64,000 nucleotides of DNA from Begonia masoniana. Taxonomy: Eukaryota > Streptophyta > Magnoliopsida > Cucurbitales > Begoniaceae. The position numbers and the translations under genes are program-made. This document shows, piece by piece, positions 1-8,453 of this stretch. Position 1 is the first letter of the stretch; each line of letters begins with the position of its first letter. The stretch is from assembly GCA_022432975.1 (NCBI GenBank), contig CM039506.1:19905614-19969613 (forward strand), read 5' to 3'. The notes under the pieces were generated by a model. The model was given only the letters and a program-made list of their open reading frames with translations, was not told where the DNA came from and searched no databases.

Positions 1-882
1 ACAAGTCTTGTAACACTCAACCTTATTTGCTTGATACGTTCAACTCTTTTGGAACAAATCGATTGAAGTGAAGTTTCTTATGCTTCATCAAACGCATTAT
101 TAAGTCTTAATTACTCGTCCATGAAGGTTCTTGGGACCTCAATACACGTCGTTGTCATCACTTCAAGTTAAAGCCTTCAAGGTGAAATGGATAACTTAGT
201 TTCTAACCACAAGTCATGTAACACTCAACCTAATTTGCTTGATAAGTTCAACTCTTTTGGAACAAATTGATTGAAGTGAAGTTTCTTATGCTTCATCAAA
301 CGCATTACTAAGTCTTAATTACTCGTCCATGAAGGTTGTTGGTTCCTTAATACACGTCGTTCTCATCACTTCAAGTTAAAACCTCGAATGTGAAATGGAT
401 AACTTAGTTTCTAACCACAAGTCATGTAACACTCAACCTAATTTGCTTGATACGTTCAACTCTCCTTGAACAAATCGATTGAAGTCAAGTTTCTTATGCT
501 TCATCAAACGCTTTACTATGTGTTAATTACGCGTCCATAAAGGTTGTTGGGTACTCAATACACGTCGTTCTCCTCACTTCAAGTTAAAACCTTGAATGTG
601 AACTGGATAACTTTGGTTCTAACCACAAGTCATGTAGCACTCAACCTCATTTGCTTGATACGTTCAACTCTTTTGGAATAAATCGATTGAAGTGAAGTTT
701 CTTACGCTGAATCAGACGTATTACTAAGTCTTAATTACTCGTCCATGAAGGTTGTTGGGTCCTTAATATATGTCGTTCTCATCACTTCAAGTTAAAACCT
801 CGAATGTGAAATGGATAACTTAGGTTCAAACCACAAGTCTTGTAACATTCCACCTTATTTGCTTGATACGTTCAACTCTTTT
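1..882. repeat. 208 bp satellite array, block 1
   Basis: Tandem monomers of 208 bp. The landmark ACAAGTC(A/T)TGTA recurs at 1, 209, 417, 625 and 833, always 208 bp apart. Each monomer holds an ATCGAT (ClaI) site and a conserved TTCTTATGCTTCATCAAACGC segment. Monomer types alternate by the end of the CACTTCAAGTT segment: CCTTCAA, CCTCGAA, CCTTGAA. There are about 4.2 copies, ending where element 1 is inserted. No coding potential is supported. The array is plausibly centromeric or pericentromeric, but sequence alone cannot prove the location. Confidence 0.97.
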
Positions 883-1042
883 TGTAACACCCGACATTTC
901 GGCCAGGTGATTTTCTGACCATTTTCATTGTCACCCTCTTATTTAACCTTTATGATTTAAATTTAATGTTAAGATAAAATTATTACAAGTTGAGTAAAAC
1001 TAGGTTGGGTGGCAGTTTTGTAATTAAAATTTATGGGTTAGG

Positions 1043-1050
1043 TATAAATA
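1043..1050 (+). promoter_or_regulatory. TATA box of element 1 5' LTR
   Basis: TATAAATA, in the context GGTATAAATAGGAAATGG. The same box occurs in the 3' LTR at 16210-16217 and in the related minus-strand solo LTR at 28304-28311. Transcription should start about 30 bp downstream, near 1075-1085. This start is inferred. Confidence 0.7.
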
Positions 1051-1203
1051 GGAAATGGAAACCTTAAACCTCATTTATTACCACTGTAGCCGACATTCCC
1101 TCTCGGCGATTCCTTCTCTCCCAAGCTTTTACTCTCGGCTATCAGAACCTCCCCTTGCCGACGGCTGGTTTCAGCCTGCTTTTCTCTGCAATCTGCACCC
1201 GAG

Positions 1204-2189
1204 GTACGAAATGGACAATGTAGTCATTTATTAGTGATTAAAGCTCTGCTTTCAACTCGGCATTTGAGTTCGGATTTCTAGCAGTGGCCGAGTAGTTTTA
1301 GACTCTTTTAAGTCTGAGAGTAGAAATGCCATCCCAAATCGATTCTGAACATTTTAAAGTAACCAACTCGGATTTAATCAATGGTAAAACCTGTCCACCT
1401 AGTTTCGGATTTCAGACTGCAGTGTGTCAAACAGTGGAATCGGAATGACTTTAGCTGTTAGATTCTAGGATGACTTTCGAGTAGAACTTTTAGGACTTTA
1501 TTTTAACTACTGTAATGTGGAATGTTTTAGGTGAAGAAGTTGAAGAGAAAGTGATTCAAGTTGCTAAGGAATCCAGGTAAGTGAATGTACTAAGTTTCCG
1601 GCCAATAGGGCCCTACATCAAAGGATTATGTTACATTTAGTGAACGTTGTCAGCTATAAGTTCGATGAAATGTCGATGGATATGATTCTGGTATTCTGAT
1701 ATACTCCCCTGTCTTAGTTCGATGATTAAGTGCATTTATGTTATGCATCATGTTTTACTTCTCAAGCATATGAAAATGTTTTGAAATATGTTTTCTCATG
1801 AATAAAATAAGAAGATAAAACTTATGCAACGTGGTTAAGTAAGGGTTGGGGGTGGTTCGGCGTATGTCACAGTCCGCAGTAGGACATATGAATACGACCC
1901 GCAGTAGGGACCATGATCAAACTCACTGTCGAACCCCCTTTACCAGCACAAATCCTCTCTTAATCCACATAATGTAATGAAGAATACGAATGATGAATAT
2001 GAGCATGTCCATGAATGATGATTATGATCAATGAATACGAGATACGATTATGAATGATGATTAAGACTAAGTACACGAAAAGAAAAGACTCATGAGCATA
2101 TTTTTTTCCCCAAGTTATGCATTCATGAACTCATAATAGTTTGCATTCCTTACTAAGCCTTAGGCTTACAGTTGCACCTTATGATGTAG
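1204..2189 (+). other. Predicted LTR-leader introns 1 and 2 with a 46 nt mini-exon (element 1, 5' LTR)
   Basis: Intron 1 would run 1204-1530 (donor GAG|GTACGA, acceptor TGTTTTAG|GTGAAG), the mini-exon 1531-1576, and intron 2 1577-2189 (donor CCAG|GTAAGTG, branch-like TTACTAAG near 2150, acceptor TGATGTAG|GTGAAG). The same signals stand at 16742 and 17354 in the 3' LTR and at matching places in three other LTR families of this window, although the bases between them have diverged. This is inference from consensus and conservation; no transcript evidence is available. Confidence 0.5.
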
Positions 2190-2610
2190 GTGAAGAAATA
2201 TCAGGTGAGGATTTCAAGATTGATGAAAGTGTCTGAGTTCGGTTGCTGGAAGTGATCAGGGTGGAAAATCTGTGGCTGGATGGCGAACATGACTCTCTGG
2301 TTTAAGCTTTTAAGATTTTAATAATGTTTATGAACAAGGAAGTCTAAGTATGATGAGTTTACTTTCGAATATAGAGTTTTAGGTCTGTCTAATATGAGTA
2401 CTGAGTCTGAAAATATTTATGAAGATATAGAATGAGTTATTTTACCTAAGTCTTCCGCTGTGTGAGTTTGAATGAATTTATGGATTATTCCGATGAGTTT
2501 TGGCCATTAAGATTTAAGTTATAAGGTCTACGTTTATCTAGATAGAAGTCTGAGAAAACCAGGATGTCTTCCGCTGAGGAATATTGGAGGAAATGAGTTT
2601 GTCTTCCGGC

Positions 2611-2838
2611 TGACGTCATCGGAAGAGGAAAAGTATTTGTCTTCCGACTGACGTCATCGGTAGAAGAATTGTGATGGAAGTCGGGTAGGTTTGTCTTCCG
2701 ACTGACGTCACCGGTAGAGGAAGTGAGTTCCTTGTCGTTTACTCACCGGTAGAGGAAGTGAGTTCCTTGTCGTTTACTCACCGGTAGAGGAAGTGAGTTC
2801 TTTGTCGTTTATTGACCGGTAGAGGAAGTGAGTTTTAA
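2611..2838 (+). repeat. TGACGTCA palindromes and 35 bp minisatellite in element 1 5' LTR
   Basis: Three TGACGTCA palindromes (2611, 2649 and 2703) sit next to CTTCCG and CGG flanks. They are followed by four copies of a 35 bp unit beginning CCGGTAGAGGAAGTGAG at 2711, 2746, 2781 and 2816. The minisatellite recurs in the 3' LTR at 17871, 17906, 17941 and 17976. TGACGTCA is the palindromic core bound by plant bZIP factors; its position about 1.6 kb after the TATA box is unusual for a promoter element. Confidence 0.85.
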
Positions 2839-3153
2839 TGAACCACGCGAAGTTTTAATTGATCACACGGGTTGCACGTGACTGTCGGCAGATGCAAATA
2901 TGTGTGCCTGCCGATAGATGTTTAATGAATCATGTGGGATGCACGTGCTGACCGGCAGATCAACTAGAAGCTCGTCGTTTAGTGATCGGCAGGAGTGAGA
3001 GTTATAATGGATATATTCAGTGAATTGAATGAGATGTTTTAAGTTATGTTAAGTCAAAAAAAAATAGATGAATAAATATGTGGACTATTATGATCAAGTT
3101 ACGTCACGAGTTTAGTAACAAACCGAGTTTAAGGATTCGGGGCGTTACAATTA

Positions 3154-3165
3154 TGGTATCAGAGC
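3154..3165 (+). other. Primer binding site (initiator-Met tRNA), element 1
   Basis: TGGTATCAGAGC, complementary to the 3' end of plant initiator methionine tRNA, four bases after the LTR end. It primes minus-strand DNA synthesis in most plant Ty3 elements. The same motif adjoins the LTRs of elements 2 and 4 and of the Cassandra. Confidence 0.93.
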
Positions 3166-3239
3166 TAAACCAGGTTCTAAAATCGGTTCTGTAGACTGCC
3201 TCCCAGCACAGATTGCCACCTGAGTACTCTCCAACAACT

Positions 3240-3299
3240 GTAAGTGTTTACGATTCTAGTGATGTCATTATGTTAAGATGTGTTTCTATTATTGTTTAG
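3240..3299 (+). other. Predicted short intron before gag, element 1
   Basis: Donor CAACT|GTAAGTG and acceptor ATTGTTTAG|GAATC, with the gag ATG at 3310. The segment is 60 nt and T-rich. Elements 2 and 4 have the same CAACT|GTAAGTATG donor and a TTATAG or TTTATAG acceptor at the same place, giving 64 and 63 nt. The length is near or below the usual plant minimum of about 70 nt, so splicing is uncertain. Confidence 0.4.
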
Positions 3300-3309
3300 G
3301 AATCTCAAG

Positions 3310-3856
3310 ATGGTAAGAGGTCAACAGAGGGAAGACAACGTGGGTAGTACCACCGTTGCTCAGCTGATAGAATTAGTTAATCACCAATCACGACAAATAG
3401 AACAACTAGTGATTACTAGGGAAGAGCTTGGGAACTCCAGCTCTAATGTAACTCATGATCATGGGGGTGAGCGCTTCCACAGGCTTAGGCCACCAACATT
3501 TAATGGCCAAATTCCAGACCCTGTGTATGCTGAGGAATGGATTCGTAAGATTGAGGACATGTTCAAATATGCAAAAGTAGATGAAGGAGATAGAGTCACC
3601 TATGCTGTTTATCATTTGGAGCTGAATGCAAGACATTGGTGGGATTCTCTTCAGAGCACTGTTAATGCGGAGACTATGACTTGGGATATGTTTAAGACTG
3701 CCTTCTTTGACAAGTACTTCAATAGGACCGTTCAGGCCAGCAAGAAGAAAGAGTTCATGAATCTGCGACAATCTGGCTCTGTGACAGATTATATATGCAA
3801 ATTTGATGCTTTATCACGGTTTGCTCCCCGATTGGTTGAGAATGATGAGGACAAGA
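3310..3856 (+). pseudogene. gag: gag, 5' part (element 1), interrupted by element 2
   Basis: N-terminal part of the Gag capsid polyprotein. I chose the ATG at 3310 (MVRGQQRED) over the upstream ATG at 3280 because Gag in elements 2 and 4 also begins MVR and because an acceptor-like site lies just before it. The retrotransposon Gag domain is clear: RPPTFNG, AEEWIRKIEDMF, HWWDSL and a SRFAPRLV segment. The frame is broken at 3857 by element 2, inserted with a CAAGA target duplication (3852-3856 and 12145-12149); coding similarity resumes in the same frame at 12150. Gag would package the element RNA in cytoplasmic virus-like particles. Confidence 0.9.
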
Positions 3857-4117
3857 TGTAACGACCCTAATACTGTACCCGTATTTCCCGTACTATTTTT
3901 TTTTTTTTTTATCCTAATATCTTTAATTAAACTCTAGGCGGAACCTAAACCGGAATCGGAATTTAAATCTAACTTTTAAATCAATTTAAATAAATCTTTA
4001 AAACAATTCAATTAAAACCTTTAAAATAATTAATTAAAACTAAAATAAACAGAGAAAACAACGGGAGGGCAGAATCGGGAATTTTGCCAAAGAAAGGAGA
4101 CAGGGATCGAACGCTGT

Positions 4118-4290
4118 TACGTACAGCGCTCGATCGCTGTCATGCGCTGCGCTTGCAGCGCCCGAACGCTGCCAAACGCAGCGCCCGATCGCTGCCGAGC
4201 GTAGCGCGACAGCGCCCGATCGCTGGCAGCGATCGCGCCCTTCGCGCCTGCTCGCTGGCAGCGATCGCGCCCTTCGCGCCTGGTCGCTGT
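4118..4290. repeat. GC-rich AGCGATCG/CGATCGCT palindromic cluster, element 2 LTR
   Basis: A roughly 170 bp GC-rich island in otherwise AT-rich DNA, made of repeated GCGCCCGATCGCTG-like and GCAGCGATCGCGCCC units, many self-complementary. The second LTR has it at about 9850-10015. Solo LTR 59566-62121 has a similar island at 59815-59990 and element 4 has one at 53520-53605. Its position is 260-430 bp from the 3' edge of the LTR, so it would lie in U5 RNA. Confidence 0.85.
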
Positions 4291-4372
4291 CCTTCACTGC
4301 TTCTTTCTCTCTATACTTTCTATACTTAACTCTCTGGATTCTCAAATTCCATAGAGCTACACCCTTCTCACC

Positions 4373-4399
4373 GCTCTCTGGAATTCGATTCCAGAGAGC
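4373..4399. other. Perfect 12 bp stem hairpin in element 2 LTR
   Basis: GCTCTCTGGAAT pairs with ATTCCAGAGAGC around a TCG loop. The other LTR has the same hairpin at 10102-10128. Element 3's LTR has the same stem with different loops at 41951-41978 and 42070-42098. A structured RNA role such as packaging or dimer formation is possible but not shown. Confidence 0.75.
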
Positions 4400-4831
4400 A
4401 ACCTCACCTGTTTTCTACCACTTTATCATCATTAACCACAATGATCACAATGAACACAAATATATCCTACACTCAGCCAACTTTCGGCGGACTTTGCGAA
4501 ATCCAACTGCGTGGATAGCTCTAAAAACCGAGCATATCCGTAACCATCAAACATTTCTTTAACATTCTATAACGTCAAACAAAAGCTTTAAACCAAACAT
4601 TTGAACATTAAACATAAACCTATCAACTACCAGTACCAAACATCCTATAATTTTCTATACATTTATCAGCCCAAAATACTCCAAAATCCTCAAAATCTAT
4701 ACATACTATCCCCACGGGTCAGGTGAGCCTCGACTGCGCCAGCACACCACCGCAGCCATCCTCGATCAACTGGACTCATGCCTCAGGAGGAGGAATCCCA
4801 TCCTCACCTGGTTCCTCGACAACTAGTTCAC

Positions 4832-5829
4832 CTACACCATACAGACATCTATGAGATAAAAATCTCAGTAAGCTCTACGTAAATGCGGATACATGCGTGC
4901 ATATGCCATTCAGAAACATGCAGATGACAGATGCAGATGCAGATACAGATACAGATTCAGATTCAGATTCAGATTCAGATTCAGATTCAGATTCAGATTC
5001 ATTACGTCGCAGACAGATTGTCACCGAGGTCTACCACTCCTCGACGTGACCAGATAACAGATTACGTAGATTTATTTCGTTGGTTCGTTTTACTTTTTAA
5101 TTAGGTCGCAGACAGATTGTCACCGAGGTCTAACCCACCTCGCCATGACCAGATAACAGATTACGTAGCTTCAATTCGTTTGTTGGTTCATTTTACTTTA
5201 AATGACATGATGCATGAACATTTCATATCGGACAATAAACAAACAACCATATATACCATCAAGACGATAACAAACAACCTATAAAACAACTAATCCTGAC
5301 TACCCGAACCAGAACAATTTAAACAAACAAACGCATCTCCGAAATTCCTCAAGACGACTTCGATGTACGGTGTAGGCCTATCGGCCAGAAAAGATCACGA
5401 GAACTTACCTTGAGCGCGCCGAATTACAAGCTTTGATCACGAGAGTTGCGTGTCTGAATAAAACACGATATTCGCCGTTATAATCAATTAAGCCGTAAAT
5501 GTCTAAATTACAAAATCCTTAACTAACGAATTCTCCTAAATTCTCCACTTGGCTATTTAGAGCATTTTGAACGTTAATTAAAGCTTTATAATCCTAAATC
5601 TCTAGTTACGAGTTTTTCCTAAAAACCGACATTTTATCAATTATAACTTTTTCGCAAATTGATTCTTTTCGTCCAATAACGTCCAATACGTTCAATCTAT
5701 ACTTAATCACGGCTAACCTATTACTTACGGGCCCTAAATCGCGTTTTTTCGTCGAAACCCTAATTGAAACCCTAACCCTAAATCGAACCGAAAACTCGAA
5801 ATAAACGCTCAGAGATTGTAGGTACATAC
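4832..5829 (-). other. Predicted leader introns and 45 nt mini-exon, element 2 LTR (left copy)
   Basis: Read on the minus strand: intron 1 is 5829 to 5454 (donor CTCG|GTATGTACC, acceptor TTTTATTCAG|AC), mini-exon 5453 to 5409 (45 nt), intron 2 5408 to 4832 (donor CAAG|GTAAGTTC, branch-like TTACTGAG, acceptor TGGTGTAG|GTGAAC). The right LTR gives 11555 to 11181, 45 nt, and 11135 to 10561. Inferred from conserved consensus signals. Confidence 0.5.
4932..5000. repeat. CAGATT/CAGATA microsatellite in element 2 LTR
   Basis: A run of CAGAT-based hexamers (GATGCA, GATACA, then repeated CAGATT). It lies inside predicted intron 2 and recurs at about 10650-10730. Shorter CAGATA runs occur in the element 3 family LTRs (about 42895 and 60845). 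Confidence 0.85.
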
Positions 5830-6421
5830 CGAGGGTTGCGAGAGAGGAAGAAACCGTGAAGGACGGAGGAGAAACGGAGGTCGGACGGAGTCGGAATGGC
5901 GTGAGAACGCCGACGGCCGTGAGGGAGAGAGCCCTCTGCTTTGTGCGTTCCAGAGAAGGAGAAGAAGAAGAGAGAAGGTGAGGGAGAGAAAATAGATTTT
6001 GGTTATTTATTAAAATGGATTTGCAAATTACCATTTTGCCCTTCTTACTTAAATCTATTCGTTTCGTCCTTCGTTTCGTCAATCGTCCAACAGTTCGGGT
6101 TCTCCAATTTTTCTTATTTTGCGAATAACCCATATTCATCGCCAGGGTCTTATTAAAACTGTCTGTTCGCAATTTGAGCTTCATTTACTATTTTTACTAA
6201 AACGTCCTTTAAGTTTCGAGAAACATAATTACTCGGAATATAGCGTCATTACTCCGAAAATTCCCGTAATTTCCTTAAAATTCTTATTATTCGTTAGAGT
6301 CATAATGACGCTTTCTTTTCGTGAAACGGACCTGATTTGACATATTTTCAAAAATGTCATTATTTAATAGAATATTAATATAATATATTAAATCTGAAAT
6401 CCGTACAAGCCGGATATTACA

Positions 6422-6440
6422 TTCCACCCTCCTTATTCAG
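6422..6440 (-). other. Polypurine tract, element 2
   Basis: On the minus strand the sequence next to the 3' LTR reads AATAAGGAGGGTGGAA followed by TGTAATATCC. This is the plus-strand primer site. Elements 3 and 4 have near-identical tracts at 44162-44180 and 55793-55811. Confidence 0.85.
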
Positions 6441-8300
6441 AATTTTGTCCACAAAATTTACCGTAGCTTATAGTCCTTGACACTAACGTCTCATATCATG
6501 CGGCAGTATACTTAGATTCATCATTTATACTTACTGTCATTCTTAATGGCTCTCTACCACATCTTCTGTATTGGCCTTAATTTTGTATTCTTAACTTTCA
6601 ATCTGAACATACACTTCCTTACTTAAGTATTAAGCCCCAATTTAAAATCTTTAAATCTCAAATTAATTAACTCCGCGACATAGTTGCCACTTTAACATTT
6701 GCGCATGTATCAACTTTCACTTAATAATTCACATATTAACCTTCCAGTAATACTAACTTCAAAATTCACCATTTATTGACGTCTTTCCTCTAACGCCAGT
6801 CAATTGAATGTCTACAATTCCATGTTGTAGTTCATACTTCAACGAAATTCCTCTATCCTGTTCACAATCAGAATGCACGCTAACCAAATTTCTACATTAA
6901 TCTACTAACCATACTCCTTTCTTTCAATTGGACTATACATGACCCCGCTTACGCATCAAATCTTACCGAATTTTCCTAAGCCCTCATTAACGACGTCTAG
7001 CTGCGTACTTGACCCCTAATGAACCAAGCACTCGTTGGTCTACATTTAATCACCTGAAACGTTAGGCTCCCTAACTTATCAATTGGTCTTTACTAAGGAT
7101 TGCTCATTATCCTTAATCCTCAAAATAATGTCAACCACCTAAGTCATTTAGGTTGACTAACATTCTAGTCGTAATCTAACTCCCCTTCATTTTTAGCTTA
7201 TTCTCAACAACTAAGTTCCTATGGTTTAGTCTCTAACTTCCTTAATTCCTTGTCCATGGCCCATGGCATACATACCTAGTCGTTTTACGCCCTCCATACC
7301 TTCTCAATCACTTACTCTAACGCCGAATCTCGATTTCAAATATCTAAATCTCCCAAACCATCTCATCGAGATTTCTCTGAGGTTTCGACGAGTCCACTCA
7401 GGGTTGAAGTTATTACTCGTTTAGGATCGATTCAAGTCTCCTTGTAACTGAGATGTTATAAACGTCACATATCGTTCTAGACTATCTCTATGAATTCTAT
7501 AGTTACGTCATTACTAATCTACTTATGCTACTTCTGCTGTAGTCATCCGTCTTAACTTAAGTCTCTACCAACTCCGAGCATCATCAAGTCTCTAAACCTT
7601 CACATTGATGCACTCTAAACTAGTCATTCTAACTTAAGCCATTTATATATTATTTGGTCTCGACTGTCAAACACGAGTCGATCTCTAAAATTTGCTAACT
7701 TAGCCTTACTTCTAAGCTTAACTTAGATAGTTTCGATGATAATTCTCACTCTCTTTATTCTATAAATCGCAATTTCATAATTTGCAGACCTTTAAACACC
7801 AATCTAAGCTCTCATTATTCCAACGATCTACCTCTCCTTCACTAAAGTCCTCAAGGCTACTTCGAGTTTGCCGGCTAGTCTATTTTTGTTCGCTCCTTCT
7901 AGTCAGGTTCCAACTATTCTACTCGACAATTATTCAAGTTTAACTCTTAAACTCTTTCTTAAGCTAGACACTCATAACTTCATACGAATCCTCAATGTAC
8001 GAGTTCTACGGTACTTGATCTATTTAAACACACTCCAGGTATTACAACAATCTAGGGTATCCATTAATAGGTTTATATCTAACCTTCATCTTTCTCGATT
8101 AGTCGCATTTTAATACTTGAAGGGGGGTGATAGGGTGTATTTCTCTAATTCTTACTAAACCTTAAGTGTAAAACTCCGTTGATTAAATCAAAGTAATCCT
8201 ACTATTGTATAACTATTTTTCTATTTTCTTACTTTTCTATTTTCAAGGCTATCACTATCATCAATATTATTGTTATCTATTTAACATAAACATATATCAT
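6441..8300 (-). other. Internal non-coding region of element 2
   Basis: About 1.86 kb of AT-rich DNA between the truncated protease start and the polypurine tract. I see no RT (FxDD), RNase H, integrase (HHCC or DDE) or chromodomain motif on either strand. The longest open frame (7868-8113, plus strand) resembles nothing I recognise. This is typical filler in a non-autonomous element that kept gag and lost pol. Confidence 0.65.
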
Positions 8301-8453
8301 ACAGGCAATTAAAACGGTACCTGTAATAAGGGGAGGCTGTGCCCCATCGTTGACGTCACCAGGTTTTATAAATGCGAAGACCCTGGGCACGACTCTCCTC
8401 TGCTCTCCATTCAACTGATCACGGCCCGGCTTCGGGCAATCTCTAACAAGTGG
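8300..8453 (-). pseudogene. Remnant of gag end and protease start, element 2
   Basis: After the in-frame TGA that ends the gag frame, the same frame continues with RDCPKPGRD and PRVFAFIKPGD-like sequence. This corresponds to the region between the zinc knuckle and protease in element 4, and it then runs out before any DTG active site. It shows that element 2 came from a gag-pol element and lost pol just after the protease start. Confidence 0.65.

Larger units (their letters stand above)
883..3149 (+). repeat. 5' LTR of element 1
   Basis: 2267 bp, TG...CA ends, nearly identical to 16050-18310 apart from a few substitutions and single-base indels, which suggests a fairly recent insertion. The TATA box is only about 160 bp from the left edge, so U3 is very short and nearly 2 kb of the LTR is R/U5. 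It holds two intron-like segments, three TGACGTCA palindromes and a 35 bp minisatellite, listed separately. It is not coding. Confidence 0.93.
3857..6421 (-). repeat. 3' LTR of element 2
   Basis: 2565 bp. On the plus strand it reads TGTAACGACCCTAATACTG at the left and GCCGGATATTACA at the right. It contains the GC-rich AGCGATCG cluster (4118-4290), a 12 bp stem hairpin, a CAGATT microsatellite and the conserved splice-like signals, listed separately. It differs from 9590-12144 mostly by single-base indels in homopolymers. Small open frames here (for example over the GC-rich cluster) have no family similarity and are not genes. Confidence 0.92.

Noticed and set aside
1..882. Regularly spaced repeats that might suggest a CRISPR array.
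   Set aside because: The whole 208 bp unit is repeated without unique spacers, in a plant retrotransposon context.
1531..1576. Mini-exon as part of a small leader-encoded protein.
   Set aside because: All three frames have stops in some families and no peptide is shared; constant length is the only conserved property.
4040..4345. Overlapping open frames on both strands across the GC-rich LTR island (also 9742-10074).
   Set aside because: They come from low stop density in the CGATCG-rich repeat; no family motif, and the same DNA is LTR in several copies.
5754..5795. AAACCCTAACCCTAAA telomere-like bases.
   Set aside because: Only about two units inside an LTR; too short for telomeric DNA and better seen as a telo-box-like motif or chance.
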